Positions 43,626 to 53,014 of a stretch of DNA of 64,000 nt are shown here, in pieces. The translations under genes were made by a program, and so were the position numbers. A model generated the notes under the pieces. That model searched no databases, had not been told where the DNA came from, and worked only from the letters and a program-made list of their open reading frames with translations. Origin of the DNA: Gemmatimonas sp. (GTDB lineage Bacteria; Gemmatimonadota; Gemmatimonadetes; Gemmatimonadales; Gemmatimonadaceae); the NCBI RefSeq assembly GCF_021298855.1, contig NZ_JAJTHI010000022.1, positions 124,001-188,000 of the forward strand, written 5' to 3'. Position 1 is the first letter of the stretch. The number at the start of each line of letters is the position of its first letter.

Positions 43626-45314
43626 ATGTCGCCGCCAATGCCACGCCTCGCGTGCTCCCGTGTCGCCGCGCTTCCGGGGGCGGTGCTCGCCGCCATCGTT
43701 CTGGCGGGATGCGCCGCGGCCCCCGGCACCGCGCAGCCCGCCGCGTCCGCTCTCGCACTGCCGCGCACGCGCGCCGAACGCACCGACTATCGCGAGACGT
43801 CGTCGTACGCCGACGTCATGAGCTTCCTCGACTCGCTGCGCGCGCTGGGCGCGCCCATCAGCGTCAGCGAGCTGGCGCGCTCCCCCATGGGCAAGGCGGT
43901 GCCCCTCGTGGTGGCCTCGCGCCCGGTCGTGCGCACGCCGGCCGAGGCCCGGCGGCTGGGGCGGCCGGTGGTGTACGTACAGGCCAACATCCATGCCGGT
44001 GAGGTGGAAGGCAAGGAGGCCGTGCTGGCGCTGCTGCGCGACTGGTCTTTCGGGGCCCGCCCCAACGTGCTCGACTCGCTGGTGCTGGTGGTGGTCCCCA
44101 TCTACAACAGCGACGGCAACGACAAGCTGGCGCCGCAGGCGCGCAACCGCGGGGCGCAGAACGGTCCCGAGATGATCGGGGAGCGGCCGAACGGCGCGGG
44201 GCTCGATCTCAATCGCGATTACGTGAAGGCCGAGGCTCCCGAGACGGTGGGCGCACTGGCGGCGTTTGCCGCCTGGACGCCTGACGTGTTCATGGATCTG
44301 CACACCACCAATGGCAGCTACCATGGGTACGCGCTGACCTATTCGCCGTCGCTGCATCCGGCGGCGCCGCTGGCCCCCTTCACCGCCGACACGCTGCTTC
44401 CGGAGATTCGGCGCCGCATGAAGGCGAAGCACGGCTTCGAGGTCTTTCCCTACGGCAACTTCACCGGGGCCAATGGGCGCGAGAGCCTCGCGGCCGACCT
44501 CAAGTCGGGGTGGGCCACCTACGAGCACAAGCAGCGCTACGGAACCAACTACGTGGGACTGCGCGGTGCCGTGAGCATTCTCAGTGAGGCCTACTCGCAT
44601 GATCCGTTCGCGCGCCGCGTGGCGAGCACGCGGGCGTTCGTGCAGGAGATCCTGAGTTACGTGGCGGAAGACCGGCCGCGCATCCTGCGCCGGGTGGCGG
44701 CCGGGGTGGCGGCGGCCACCTTCACCGGTGCCCGGCGCGCCGATATTCCCATTCGCGGCCGCTTCACGAGCCGGCCGGATACCCAACCCGTGCTGGTCGA
44801 GCGCCTCGACCGCGTAGCCGATACGACCCAGCTGACCGAGCCGGGGGTGCCGCGCGGCCTCCGGCGGTCGGGGGTGATCACGGCGCAGCGCATGCCGGTC
44901 ATCGACCGCTTCGAGGCCACCCTGACGCGCACCCCGTCGCCGTACGGCTACGCCATCGAAGGCGACTGGCCGCGCGCGCGGGAACTGCTTGCGGCGCACG
45001 GCGTGGCCTTCCGCCCCCTCGCCGCTCCGGCCTCCGTGACGCTGCGGGAGTTCGTCGTGGACTCGGTGGTGGCCAGCGGACGCCCGTTCCAGGGGCACCG
45101 GGAAATGTCCGTGCAGGGCCGGTGGCGTGACGCAACCCGCACGCTCGCGGCCGGCACCGTCATCGTGGCTGCCGGGACGCCACAGGATCTGGTGGCCTTG
45201 CTGCTGCTCGACCCGGAGAGCGACGACGGCCTGCTCACGTGGAACGTGTTCGACACCGCGCTTGCCAAGGGCGCGGTGGCACCAGTCGTGCGCCTGACGG
45301 CGCCCATCCGCTAA
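43626..45314 (+). CDS. M14-family zinc carboxypeptidase, lipoprotein
   Basis: A 562-residue exported metallocarboxypeptidase. The signal peptide ends in a lipobox VLAGC about 29 residues in, so it is membrane-anchored outside the cytoplasm. Zinc ligands are in NIHAGEVEGKE (HxxE) and the later DLHTTNGSYHG, with DLNRDYVKAEAPET between them. It removes C-terminal residues from peptides; the substrate preference is not clear from sequence. The C-terminal about 200 residues form an extra domain of unknown role. It follows the DinB gene with a 3-bp gap and is 9 bp upstream of the proline dehydrogenase, so peptide and proline catabolism may be linked here. Confidence 0.9.
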   Translation: MSPPMPRLACSRVAALPGAVLAAIVLAGCAAAPGTAQPAASALALPRTRAERTDYRETSSYADVMSFLDSLRALGAPISVSELARSPMGKAVPLVVASRPVVRTPAEARRLGRPVVYVQANIHAGEVEGKEAVLALLRDWSFGARPNVLDSLVLVVVPIYNSDGNDKLAPQARNRGAQNGPEMIGERPNGAGLDLNRDYVKAEAPETVGALAAFAAWTPDVFMDLHTTNGSYHGYALTYSPSLHPAAPLAPFTADTLLPEIRRRMKAKHGFEVFPYGNFTGANGRESLAADLKSGWATYEHKQRYGTNYVGLRGAVSILSEAYSHDPFARRVASTRAFVQEILSYVAEDRPRILRRVAAGVAAATFTGARRADIPIRGRFTSRPDTQPVLVERLDRVADTTQLTEPGVPRGLRRSGVITAQRMPVIDRFEATLTRTPSPYGYAIEGDWPRARELLAAHGVAFRPLAAPASVTLREFVVDSVVASGRPFQGHREMSVQGRWRDATRTLAAGTVIVAAGTPQDLVALLLLDPESDDGLLTWNVFDTALAKGAVAPVVRLTAPIR

Positions 45315-45323
45315 TTTCCGGCC

Positions 45324-46253
45324 ATGCTCAGGACGTCCCTCCTCTATCTCTCGCGCCAGCAGCGCGTCTTCGACTTCGTCAAGAATGTCGGGTTCGCGCG
45401 CAAGATGGCGTCGCGCTTCGTGGCCGGCGAAACGATCAGCACCGCCGTCGAAGCGGTGGCGCAACTGAACGCCAAAGGCATTGCCGCGTCACTCGACCTG
45501 CTGGGCGAAAGCGTGCACAGCGAGGCGGAGGCGCGCGCGACGGGCCGGCACTACCTCGAAATCCTCGATCGCATTCACGAGCGCCAGCTCAATGCGAACG
45601 TGTCGGTCAAGCTCACCGCGCTCGGGCAGGACATCTCCGATGACCTCGGGGTCGAGGTGGTGCGGGAGGTGATCGCGCGCGCGCGGCAGTACGACAGTTT
45701 CGTGCGACTCGACATGGAGTCCAGCGCCTACACCGATCGCACCCTCGATACGTTCGAGCAGCATCTGTTCCCCGGCTTCGAAAACCACGTGGGCATCGTA
45801 CTGCAGAGCTCCCTCCGTCGCACGCTCGACGACGTGGCGCGCGCGAACCGCCTCTCCGCGCGCGTGCGCATCTGCAAGGGCGCCTACCTCGAGCCGCCCG
45901 ACGTGGCATTCCCGGACAAGGCTGACGTGGACAAGAACTACGTGGCCGCGATGCACACGCTGCTGACCGAGGGGCGCTACCCCGGCATCGCCACGCACGA
46001 CGAGGCCATCATTGCCGAGGCGAAGCGGTTCGCGAAAGCGCAGGGCATCGCCCCCGACCGCTTCGAGTTCCAGATGCTTTACGGCGTGCGGCGTGACCTG
46101 CAGGAGCAGATCGTGAAGGAAGGGTACCGCATGCGCGTCTACGTGCCCTTCGGCAGCCAGTGGTATCCCTATCTCATGCGCCGCCTCGCCGAACGTCCGG
46201 CCAACATTGCCTTCATGGCCGGCAACATCGTGAAGGAGTCGCTTGGCAGCTGA
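45324..46253 (+). CDS. Proline dehydrogenase (monofunctional)
   Basis: A 309-residue FAD-dependent TIM-barrel enzyme that oxidises proline to pyrroline-5-carboxylate. Signature segments are NVSVKLTALGQD, RLDMESSAYTDRTLDTF, RICKGAYLEP, and the C-terminal RVYVPFGSQWYPYLMRRLAERPANI, which carries the conserved Arg pair that binds the proline carboxylate. The length fits the short monofunctional PRODH group rather than bifunctional PutA. No P5C dehydrogenase is adjacent. It overlaps the next small gene by 11 bp. Confidence 0.95.
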   Translation: MLRTSLLYLSRQQRVFDFVKNVGFARKMASRFVAGETISTAVEAVAQLNAKGIAASLDLLGESVHSEAEARATGRHYLEILDRIHERQLNANVSVKLTALGQDISDDLGVEVVREVIARARQYDSFVRLDMESSAYTDRTLDTFEQHLFPGFENHVGIVLQSSLRRTLDDVARANRLSARVRICKGAYLEPPDVAFPDKADVDKNYVAAMHTLLTEGRYPGIATHDEAIIAEAKRFAKAQGIAPDRFEFQMLYGVRRDLQEQIVKEGYRMRVYVPFGSQWYPYLMRRLAERPANIAFMAGNIVKESLGS

Positions 46254-46626
46254 CCAGGGCGATGCGTCGCCGACGGTACATCACGGTCATCATCAGCCGC
46301 CCGATCATGCGGCCGGCGATGAGCGGACGCTTGGCGGCTACATGGCGGTGCACAAGCGGCCGGCGGCCTTCGAGGGCGCCGACGGGTGCGCCTACTCGGT
46401 GGACATCCTCACCGATACCACCGGCCAGCCTGAGGCGCCGTGGGGCGCGTATCTGTTCTTCGTGCGCTGGAGCCACGGAGAGCCCGAGGTGCAGGGGCAT
46501 CTCGAAACCGGGTTCATGGTGACCGGTTTCAGCGAAGCAGCGGTCCGGCATCAACTTGGCGGCATGGCGCTCTCGCTGGTGAAGGCCACCCTCGACGGCC
46601 TCGTGCGCACGCGGTCGGCCCCGTGA
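46243..46626 (+). CDS. Conserved small protein of unknown function
   Basis: A protein of up to 127 residues. The longest frame starts at TTG 46243, overlapping the proline dehydrogenase end; the ATG at 46342 (94 residues) is the more likely start, because the sequence becomes patterned from AVHKRPAAFEGADGCAYSVDILTD onward and the first 33 codons are His- and Pro-rich. The rest (APWGAYLFFVRWS, ETGFMVTGFSEAAV) looks like a small beta-alpha domain with conserved aromatics. No family was recognised. It couples to rsgA by a GTGA overlap. Confidence 0.65.
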   Translation: MAADQGDASPTVHHGHHQPPDHAAGDERTLGGYMAVHKRPAAFEGADGCAYSVDILTDTTGQPEAPWGAYLFFVRWSHGEPEVQGHLETGFMVTGFSEAAVRHQLGGMALSLVKATLDGLVRTRSAP

Positions 46627-47588
46627 CCCGCGACGCGAGCCTGTTCGTGCAGCAGGGGCCCGCGCCGCCGCCAGATCACGCCGTGGAAGGCGTCGTCGTG
46701 CAAGGCACGGGCGGGGTGTGGGATGTGCGGCTCGAGAGCGGGGCCGTCGCGTCGGCGTCCCTGCGTGGACGGCTCAAGCACGAGGCGCACGGGGCACTCA
46801 AGCTGGCCGTGGGCGACCGGGTGCGGCTGCGTTGGGACAACGGCGACCCGGGCGCGTGGTTCATCACCGACATTCACGAGCGCCGCAGCAAGCTGGCCCG
46901 ACGTGCGCCCGGCGGAGCGCGCGGTGAACGGGTGGTGGTGGCCAATCTCGACCAGGTGCTCGTGGTCTTCGCCGCCGCGCGTCCGGAACCGCACCCGCGC
47001 ATGCTCGACCGATTCCTGGTCATTGCCGAGGCCAATGGACTGCACGCGCGCATCGTGGTGAACAAGTGCGATCTCGTGTCCCCAGAGGGGGCGCGCGCGC
47101 TCTTTGCCGAACACGTAGCCGCGGGATACCCGGTGCACTACACCAGTGTGAAGACCGGCGAAGGGCTCGAGGCACTACGGGCGGAGTTGGCCGGCCGCAG
47201 CTCGGCGCTCTCCGGCCCCTCGGGCGTGGGGAAGTCGTCACTCATGAACGAGCTGTTCCCGGGGCTCGAGCTGCGCACGGCTGCCATCAGCGACAGCGTG
47301 AACAAGGGGCGCCACACCACGGTCGGGGCCGTGCTCCATCCGTTGCCGGGCGGTGGGTTCCTTGCCGATACCCCCGGCCTGCGCGAGGTGGGGCTCTGGG
47401 GGATCGATCCCTCGGAGTTGCCGCACTGCTTCCCGGAGTTCGCTCCCCTGCTCGGGGCCTGCCGTTTCGCCGATTGCTTGCACACCGTGGAGCCGGGGTG
47501 CGCGATTCGTGACGCCGTCGAGCGCGGCACGATTGCCCGCGGTCGCTACGAGAGCTACGTGAAGCTGCGCGAGGAGTTGGCGGCGTAG
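46623..47588 (+). CDS. rsgA: Ribosome small-subunit-dependent GTPase A
   Basis: A 321-residue circularly permuted GTPase that assists late 30S maturation. An N-terminal OB fold (about 15-90) precedes the permuted G domain: NKCD (G4), SVKTGEG (G5), GPSGVGKSSLMNEL (G1), GRHTTV (G2) and DTPGLRE (G3). The C-terminal zinc finger reads CRFADCLHTVEPGC. The GTG start overlaps the stop of the preceding small gene. It is the last gene of the unit beginning at the thiolase, and a hairpin follows it. Confidence 0.95.
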   Translation: MTRDASLFVQQGPAPPPDHAVEGVVVQGTGGVWDVRLESGAVASASLRGRLKHEAHGALKLAVGDRVRLRWDNGDPGAWFITDIHERRSKLARRAPGGARGERVVVANLDQVLVVFAAARPEPHPRMLDRFLVIAEANGLHARIVVNKCDLVSPEGARALFAEHVAAGYPVHYTSVKTGEGLEALRAELAGRSSALSGPSGVGKSSLMNELFPGLELRTAAISDSVNKGRHTTVGAVLHPLPGGGFLADTPGLREVGLWGIDPSELPHCFPEFAPLLGACRFADCLHTVEPGCAIRDAVERGTIARGRYESYVKLREELAA

Positions 47589-47629
47589 GGTGCCGTCCAT
47601 GGTGCGGCGCCACGGTCCCGGAATTCCCA

Positions 47630-47649
47630 GCGGTTCCGGCAGGAACCGC
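47630..47649. terminator. Hairpin after rsgA
   Basis: A perfect 8-bp stem (GCGGTTCC with GGAACCGC) closes a GGCA tetraloop, 41 bp after the rsgA stop. No T-run follows, so it is a possible factor-assisted terminator or RNA end-stabiliser. Confidence 0.5.
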
Positions 47650-47675
47650 GGACCGCAGTTGGGGATTGGCCCGAT

Positions 47676-48419
47676 ATGACGCCCCCTCTCGTTCTCATTG
47701 TCGGTGCCACCGGTGGCATTGGCCAGGCGCTCGCCCACCGGCTCCACGCCGCCGGCGTGCCCCTCCTGCTCGCGGCGCGGCGCGCCGAACCGTTGGCGGC
47801 CCTTGGCGCTGCGGTGGAGGCGCCGAGCCTGGTGACCGACGCAACCGACTGGAACCAGCTCGACGCCCTTGTCGACGCGGCGGTCGCGCACGCGGCGTCG
47901 CGTGGCACCACGCTGGGCGGGGTGGTGAACACGGCCGGCTCTCTGCTCCTCAAACCGGCCCATCTGACGCGCGCGGATGAATACCAGCAGGTGATCGCGC
48001 AGAACCTCACGACGGCGTTCGGGGTCGTGCGCGCGGCCGCTCGCGTCCTGACCGGAGGCGGCAGTGTGGTGCTGTGCAGCACGGCGGCGGTGCGGATTGG
48101 TCTTGCCAACCACGAGGCCATCGCAGCGGCCAAGGGAGGGGTGGAGGGACTCGTACGCTCGGCGGCGGCCACCTACGCGGCGCGCGGGCTTCGCGTGAAC
48201 GCCGTGGCGCCCGGGCTTGTGGCGTCGCCCCTCACGGCGCGCATTACCGCGTCCGCGCCGGCGCTCGCCGCCTCGCAGGCCATGCACGCGCTCGGCCGTA
48301 TCGGGACGCCCGACGAGGTGGCGTCCCTGATCGCCTGGCTCACCGGTCCCGACGCCGGCTGGGTGACCGGCCAGGTGTTCGGGATCGACGGCGGGCTGGG
48401 GAGCGTGCGAACGCGCTAG
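47676..48419 (+). CDS. SDR-family protein lacking the catalytic Tyr
   Basis: A 247-residue short-chain dehydrogenase fold. The N-terminal cofactor loop is VGATGGIGQA, NTAG is in place of NNAG, and the active-site Ser lies in VVLCSTAAV. The YxxxK motif is altered: the sequence reads NHEAIAAAK, so the Lys is kept but Ile stands where Tyr is expected. The VNAVAPGLVASPLT and the DGGLGSVRTR end are normal SDR features. Standard dehydrogenase chemistry is therefore doubtful; a variant reaction or a binding role is possible. It converges on the secreted-protein gene after 27 bp. Confidence 0.87.
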   Translation: MTPPLVLIVGATGGIGQALAHRLHAAGVPLLLAARRAEPLAALGAAVEAPSLVTDATDWNQLDALVDAAVAHAASRGTTLGGVVNTAGSLLLKPAHLTRADEYQQVIAQNLTTAFGVVRAAARVLTGGGSVVLCSTAAVRIGLANHEAIAAAKGGVEGLVRSAAATYAARGLRVNAVAPGLVASPLTARITASAPALAASQAMHALGRIGTPDEVASLIAWLTGPDAGWVTGQVFGIDGGLGSVRTR

Positions 48420-48446
48420 CGCCGGACGCTCCGCCTGCCGCCGCGC

Positions 48447-49343
48447 TCACCACTCCCTGACGTCGCCCCACGCAACCCAACCCAGCGCTCCTCCCTTGAA
48501 CAAGGGACCGAGCCGGCCGAGCTCCGCCGACTTCGCCGTCAGGGCCGCGATCTCCTCGGCGGTGAACTTGCCCTCGAGGGCCTTCTTCAACTCCGGGTCC
48601 GACTGCGCCATGGCCCACAGCGCCATGCGCTCCCGCAGCAGGCCAAATTCCTCGCGCGTCATGGCCTTCCGCGCCTCAGGCGTTGGCTCCAGCGGCTTTG
48701 CGCTCTTGCCGTTCAACCACGGCTGCTCGGAGCCGTCCACGTACGCCTGCCCGCGGATTGAGGCTTCCAGGGCAATCAGCTCGGGGGGCTGGTGCGGATA
48801 CGCGCAGCGGCCACCCATGGCGATGACCTGTGTGGTGGCCGAGAGCACCTGAATCGAGTCACGGAGCGCAATGACCGCCTTGGCGTCCTTGCGGGCCATC
48901 GCAGCCTGCACACGCTTCTCCATCGCCTCGCCCTGCTTCTGCATCCCCTCGAGCCGGGCAATGCTCTTCTCGTCCATCGACATCATGGCGGCCGGGCTCA
49001 CCGACTTCTGCGCCGCCGACACGCACTCTTCGGCCGCCTTCCGCTTCGCCTCGTAGGCGGCTCTCGGCGTTACGGCAGCGAGCGTGAGTTCAGCGGTGGC
49101 GACGAGCGGTTGAAGGCTGGTCAGCACCAGATCCAGCCGCTCGGGGGTGATGGTCATGTTCGCCTTCTTCGCGCTGCTGTTCGCACTCGGCTCCGCCAGA
49201 CCAGCCTTCGTCTTCGCGGCGTCCTTGATCGCGTCAGCGCCCATCTTCTTGAGTCGGCCGAGCTGTGCAGACGCCGGCGTGGACAGGGGGCCGAGGGCGG
49301 CGGTGCCGACCAGCAGGGCGGTGATCCAGTGGAGACGGCGCAT
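48447..49343 (-). CDS. Secreted helical protein of unknown function
   Basis: A 298-residue protein with a signal peptide (MRRLHWITALLVGTAALGPLSTPASAQ). The mature part is mostly helical and Ala-, Lys- and Glu-rich (AIKDAAKTKAGLAE, MMSMDEKSIARLEGMQKQGEAMEKRV), and has two Cys (EECVSAAQ and GGRCAYPHQ) that could pair. The C-terminal GPLFKGGALGWVAWGDVREW is tryptophan-rich. No family was recognised. The ATG at 49343 is fixed by the signal peptide. It faces the SDR gene on the other strand and has its own 130-bp upstream gap. Confidence 0.82.
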   Translation of the reverse strand: MRRLHWITALLVGTAALGPLSTPASAQLGRLKKMGADAIKDAAKTKAGLAEPSANSSAKKANMTITPERLDLVLTSLQPLVATAELTLAAVTPRAAYEAKRKAAEECVSAAQKSVSPAAMMSMDEKSIARLEGMQKQGEAMEKRVQAAMARKDAKAVIALRDSIQVLSATTQVIAMGGRCAYPHQPPELIALEASIRGQAYVDGSEQPWLNGKSAKPLEPTPEARKAMTREEFGLLRERMALWAMAQSDPELKKALEGKFTAEEIAALTAKSAELGRLGPLFKGGALGWVAWGDVREW

Positions 49344-49477
49344 GGCGCAACTCCCGAGGGAATGAGTGGAGGAAAGCCGGTCGGATAATCTTGGCGTTTG
49401 GCCGACGCTGGCAAGTCGGCGGTCGGTCCGGGCGGCCCCACCTCGCGGCGTGGCGTCAGGCGGGTTCCGCACGGAGC

Positions 49478-50449
49478 TCAGCGCGGGCGCGCGACGATCG
49501 CCAGCGGCACGGCCCGTAGTCCGGGCCAGCGTGACGCCGCGGCGCCGCGGCCAATCCGCAACTGCGCCGACAGGCCGCCGTCGAGCATCAGGGCGTCGAT
49601 CGCCCCGAGTCGCCAGGCGATCTCGGCCATTTCCGGTGTCGTGGGACCGATCGGCACCCGTTCGACGGCTCGCGTGAGGCCGCTGCCGGTGTCGGCGTAG
49701 CGCGACAGGAGGACCAGCAGCATTCCATCGCGCCGCAGGCCGATCACGAGGCGCGCGTCCCGATGGGCACGATCGAGGTCGGTGCCTGCGCACAGAGCCG
49801 GAACCGGCAGGCCACTCACGAGGAGCTGCGGATACGACTGCACCGCCTCCTCCCAGCGCGCGTCGAGGGTGGCGGCCGGCAGGGTGTGCGCCGGCAATAT
49901 TGCCGGCCTGCCGGCGGTGTCGACCGCGAACGCCCCCGCCAGCGCGCCGGCGCCCGGAGCGGCCCGGTCACGGCCGCGATGGCGCACCCAGCCCCACGGG
50001 CCGGCATCCGTGAACTGGCCGGCGTTGAAGGCGAGAATGGCGTCCGGCGGGGCCTCCTCGATCGTCCATGGGCCCAACGCATTGCCCGCGCGGGCGATTT
50101 CCAGCGTGAGCGTCACGCGGGCCGGATCCACCACCGCCACGATGATCCGGTTGCGCACCCCCTCGGCGCCCAGCCGGACTGGCCATTCGGCCCAGCGCAC
50201 GGTGGTGCCGCGCCAGCGCAAGGCCGGTGGGGACGCGGGCGCCGCCTCACGCGCCTGGCAGCGGATGGCGTCGATGCGGGTCGTTTCCAAGCGCGCGGTA
50301 CTGCCGGCGGCCGCCGGCGACCCGGCGGAACGTACCGACGTGCCCGGCCGGGACTGGGCGCCCGCCAACCTTTCGCCCGCCGCAGCGGGAGTCACGATGA
50401 CGAGGCCGGTGGTGGCCAATGCCAACCGCCACCGGCGCCCGTACCTCAC
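49478..50449 (-). CDS. Phosphodiester glycosidase (NAGPA)-domain protein
   Basis: A 323-residue exported protein. A short basic N-terminus and a hydrophobic segment (LALATTGLVIVTPAAAG) form a signal peptide or anchor. The NAGPA domain (about residues 90-320) has VDPARVTLTLEIA, LAFNAGQFTDAGPWG with the GxF block, QSYPQLLVSG, and the C-terminal ALMLDGGLSAQLRIG signature. The family cleaves N-acetylglucosamine-1-phosphodiesters or related cell-envelope phosphodiesters. The GTG start overlaps the pdxH stop by four bases (GTGA), so it is the last gene of the biotin operon. Confidence 0.85.
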   Translation of the reverse strand: MRYGRRWRLALATTGLVIVTPAAAGERLAGAQSRPGTSVRSAGSPAAAGSTARLETTRIDAIRCQAREAAPASPPALRWRGTTVRWAEWPVRLGAEGVRNRIIVAVVDPARVTLTLEIARAGNALGPWTIEEAPPDAILAFNAGQFTDAGPWGWVRHRGRDRAAPGAGALAGAFAVDTAGRPAILPAHTLPAATLDARWEEAVQSYPQLLVSGLPVPALCAGTDLDRAHRDARLVIGLRRDGMLLVLLSRYADTGSGLTRAVERVPIGPTTPEMAEIAWRLGAIDALMLDGGLSAQLRIGRGAAASRWPGLRAVPLAIVARPR

Positions 50450-51081
50450 GGCGAGAGGCGCCGCTTCACCCAGCGGCCGGCTTCCTTCCGGAACTGGATG
50501 CGGTCGTGCAAGCGACTCGGACGCCCCTGCCAGAATTCGATCTCCTCCGGCACCACACGGAAGCCACCCCAGTGCTCGGGCAAGGGCACGGAGCCGTTGG
50601 CGAAGTGTTGCGCATTTGCGGCCAGCTGCGCCTCCAGCGTTTCGCGCGACGCCAGCACGCTGCTTTGCGACGACGTCCACGCACCAATGCGACTGGGCAG
50701 GGGGCGCGTTTGGAAGTAGGCGTCGGACTCGGCGCGACTCACCCGCTGCACCGCGCCGTTGATGCGCACCTGCCGCTCGAGCTCGGCCCAGAAGAAGCAG
50801 AGCGACGCGCACGGATTATCGGCCAGCTCCGTGCCCTTGCGACTGCGGTAGTCGGTGTAGAACACGAAGCCGCGTTCGTCCACGCCCTTGAGCAGCACGA
50901 TGCGCGCCGAGGGATACGCATCGGGGGTGGCCGTGGCCAGACACATGGCGTTGGGTTCGAGGACCTCGGCCTTGACCGCCTCGTCGAACCAGACGGAGAA
51001 CTGCGCGATGGGGTCAGCCGCCACGTCGGCTTCGGAGAGCACGTGACGCTGGTACTCCTTGCGGATGTCGGCGATGGACAT
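50446..51081 (-). CDS. pdxH: Pyridoxine/pyridoxamine 5'-phosphate oxidase
   Basis: A 211-residue FMN oxidase that makes pyridoxal 5'-phosphate from PNP or PMP. Characteristic blocks are MCLATATPDAYPSARIVLLKGVDERGFVFYTDYRSRKG (FMN and substrate binding), LCFFWAELERQVRINGAVQRVS, and the C-terminal FRVVPEEIEFWQGRPSRLHDRIQFRKE. Its place in the biotin operon makes sense, because BioA and BioF both need PLP. The start at 51081 gives a normal length. Confidence 0.95.
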   Translation of the reverse strand: MSIADIRKEYQRHVLSEADVAADPIAQFSVWFDEAVKAEVLEPNAMCLATATPDAYPSARIVLLKGVDERGFVFYTDYRSRKGTELADNPCASLCFFWAELERQVRINGAVQRVSRAESDAYFQTRPLPSRIGAWTSSQSSVLASRETLEAQLAANAQHFANGSVPLPEHWGGFRVVPEEIEFWQGRPSRLHDRIQFRKEAGRWVKRRLSP

Positions 51082-51128
51082 GATCTCGGGAAACGGGGGG
51101 GAGGGCGCCGTGGCCGGTGTGCGTCGGG

Positions 51129-52196
51129 TCAGGCGACATCAACCAGCGGGAGCGGTGCACGCGGGTACGCTTCCGGCACGCCATCGAAGGGGTCGCCGGT
51201 GAACGCGTCGCCGTCCGGTGTTTCGAGGACAAAGCCCGCATCCTCGATCATGCGCAGATCCTCGCGCGCCGTCTGCCCCTGCGTGGTGAGGTAGTCGCCC
51301 ACGAAGATGGAGTTGGCGGGATACAGCCCCATGACCTGCATGCTGCGCAGGTGCACCTCGCGGCCACCGCTGATGCGGATCTCCTGCGTGGGCAGCAGCA
51401 GCCGATACAGCGACAGGATGCGCAGGCACTGGCGCGGGTCGAGCTGGCGCACGCCTTCGAGCTTCGTGCCCGGGACGGGGATGAGGAAGTTCACCGGCAC
51501 GCTCTTCACGTCGAGTTCACGCAGGGAGAGCGCCAGGTCGATGACGTCGTCGTGGCTTTCGCCCATGCCGAGGATGCCGCCGCTGCACGTCTTCATGCCG
51601 GCCTTCTTCACCGCTGCCACCGTGTTCACGCGATCCTCGAACGTGTGCGTGTTCACGATCTCCGGCGTGTAATTGGCCGAGGTATTGAGGTTGTGGTTCA
51701 CCGTCTCCACGCCCGCCTCCTTGAGGCGCAGGACCTGCTCCTCGTTGAGCAGCCCCAGGCAGGCGCAGATCTTGAGGTCGTGCTTCGCGCGCACCGCCTT
51801 CACCGCGTCGAGCACTTTGCCGAAGACCGTTTCGCCGGGGGAGCGACCGGAGATCACCATGCACAGCGTGCCGGCCTTGAGCTGCGCGGCGCGATCGGCG
51901 GCTTCCATGATGCGCTCCTGCGCCAGCATGGGGTACTTCTCGATCTCGGCGGCGGAAATCTTGGACTGCGAGCAGTAGCCGCAGTCCTCCGGGCACAGCC
52001 CGCTCTGCGCGTTGAGCAGGAAGTGCAGGCGCACGCGATTGCCCCACGTGGCGCGCCGCACCCGATAGGCAGCGGCCAACTGGTCGAGCAGCTGATCGTC
52101 GGGCGCGGTGAGCACGGCACGGGCTTCATCGCGGGACAGCAGGTCACCGGCGAGTGCCTTGTCGGCGAGCGACTGCCAGATGGGGAGCACGGTCAT
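51129..52196 (-). CDS. bioB: Biotin synthase
   Basis: A 355-residue radical SAM enzyme that inserts sulfur into dethiobiotin. The SAM cluster cysteines are C68, C72 and C75 in [12 protein letters not shown]. The [22 protein letters not shown] and [15 protein letters not shown] blocks and the [24 protein letters not shown] segment with the [2Fe-2S] arginine are all present. It is the fourth biotin gene in the order bioF, bioA, bioD, bioB, after a 62-bp gap. Confidence 0.97.
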   Translation of the reverse strand: MTVLPIWQSLADKALAGDLLSRDEARAVLTAPDDQLLDQLAAAYRVRRATWGNRVRLHFLLNAQSGLCPEDCGYCSQSKISAAEIEKYPMLAQERIMEAADRAAQLKAGTLCMVISGRSPGETVFGKVLDAVKAVRAKHDLKICACLGLLNEEQVLRLKEAGVETVNHNLNTSANYTPEIVNTHTFEDRVNTVAAVKKAGMKTCSGGILGMGESHDDVIDLALSLRELDVKSVPVNFLIPVPGTKLEGVRQLDPRQCLRILSLYRLLLPTQEIRISGGREVHLRSMQVMGLYPANSIFVGDYLTTQGQTAREDLRMIEDAGFVLETPDGDAFTGDPFDGVPEAYPRAPLPLVDVA

Positions 52197-52258
52197 GGGA
52201 CGGAAGGCGAGAGTGAGGGGGCGCTGCGCGCCGATACTGCGTGAAGTGTAAAGGGTTG

Positions 52259-53014
52259 CTACCCAACTGCACGACGGTGGGGTGCTGCCCCGCCGCCCAG
52301 GAGCGTGTCCAGCCCCGACGCGTGCGCCGCATCGGCGAGCGCGTCGAAATCCTCCACGCGATCGACCCACGGAAAGCGCAGCAGACGCTGCGTGGGCAGC
52401 AGTTCCTGCAGCACGTCGAAGTTGGTGGCCTCCGCCACCGTGGCGTCGTGATCGGTGAGCGAGGTGAGCACGATCCCCAGCAGCGGCAGCCGGGCGCGTT
52501 CGAGCGCCTGGACGGTGAGCAGCACGTGGTTGAGGACCCCCAGCCGGTTCCCCGCCACGAGGACCATGTCGCACTGCCAGCTGGCGAACAGGTCGGCGTA
52601 CGACAGCGTGGCGGTGAGCGGTACCAGGAGGCCGCCGGCACCTTCCACGAGCAGCAGCTCCTGACCGTGTTCCAGCGCCGTGCGCGCCTCGTTCAGGTGA
52701 TCGAGCGCAATCGTCACGCCGGCGCGTCGTGCCGCCACCATGGGCGCCAACGGCTCGCGCAACACGTACGGCCGCACCAGCGACAGGGGGTGCACATTGC
52801 CGCAGGCGCCTCGCAGGCGGTCGGCATCGGACAGCAGGCCGCTCGCCGACACGGGTCGCTCGTCGATCCCCGACTCCGCCGGCTTCATGGCCGCGACGCG
52901 CATCCCCAGCTGCCGTGCGCGCGCCGCCAGCGCGCAGCTCACGACCGTCTTGCCAATGCCGGTGTCGGTGCCGGTGATGCCCAGGCGGCGTACTGCAGGG
53001 ATGGGGTCAGTCAT
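52259..53014 (-). CDS. bioD: Dethiobiotin synthetase
   Basis: A 251-residue ATP-dependent carboxylase that closes the ureido ring of dethiobiotin. The P-loop is GTDTGIGKT (residues 15-23), followed by the KPAESG substrate loop and [12 protein letters not shown]. The N-terminus overlaps the end of bioA by 8 bp, so the genes are translationally coupled. Confidence 0.96.
   Translation of the reverse strand: MTDPIPAVRRLGITGTDTGIGKTVVSCALAARARQLGMRVAAMKPAESGIDERPVSASGLLSDADRLRGACGNVHPLSLVRPYVLREPLAPMVAARRAGVTIALDHLNEARTALEHGQELLLVEGAGGLLVPLTATLSYADLFASWQCDMVLVAGNRLGVLNHVLLTVQALERARLPLLGIVLTSLTDHDATVAEATNFDVLQELLPTQRLLRFPWVDRVEDFDALADAAHASGLDTLLGGGAAPHRRAVG

Noticed and set aside
42993-45464. A long open frame of 823 codons on the minus strand
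   Set aside because: It runs antisense through the carboxypeptidase and DinB genes, whose motifs are clear. It has Arg-, Gly- and His-rich composition typical of reverse frames in GC-rich DNA.
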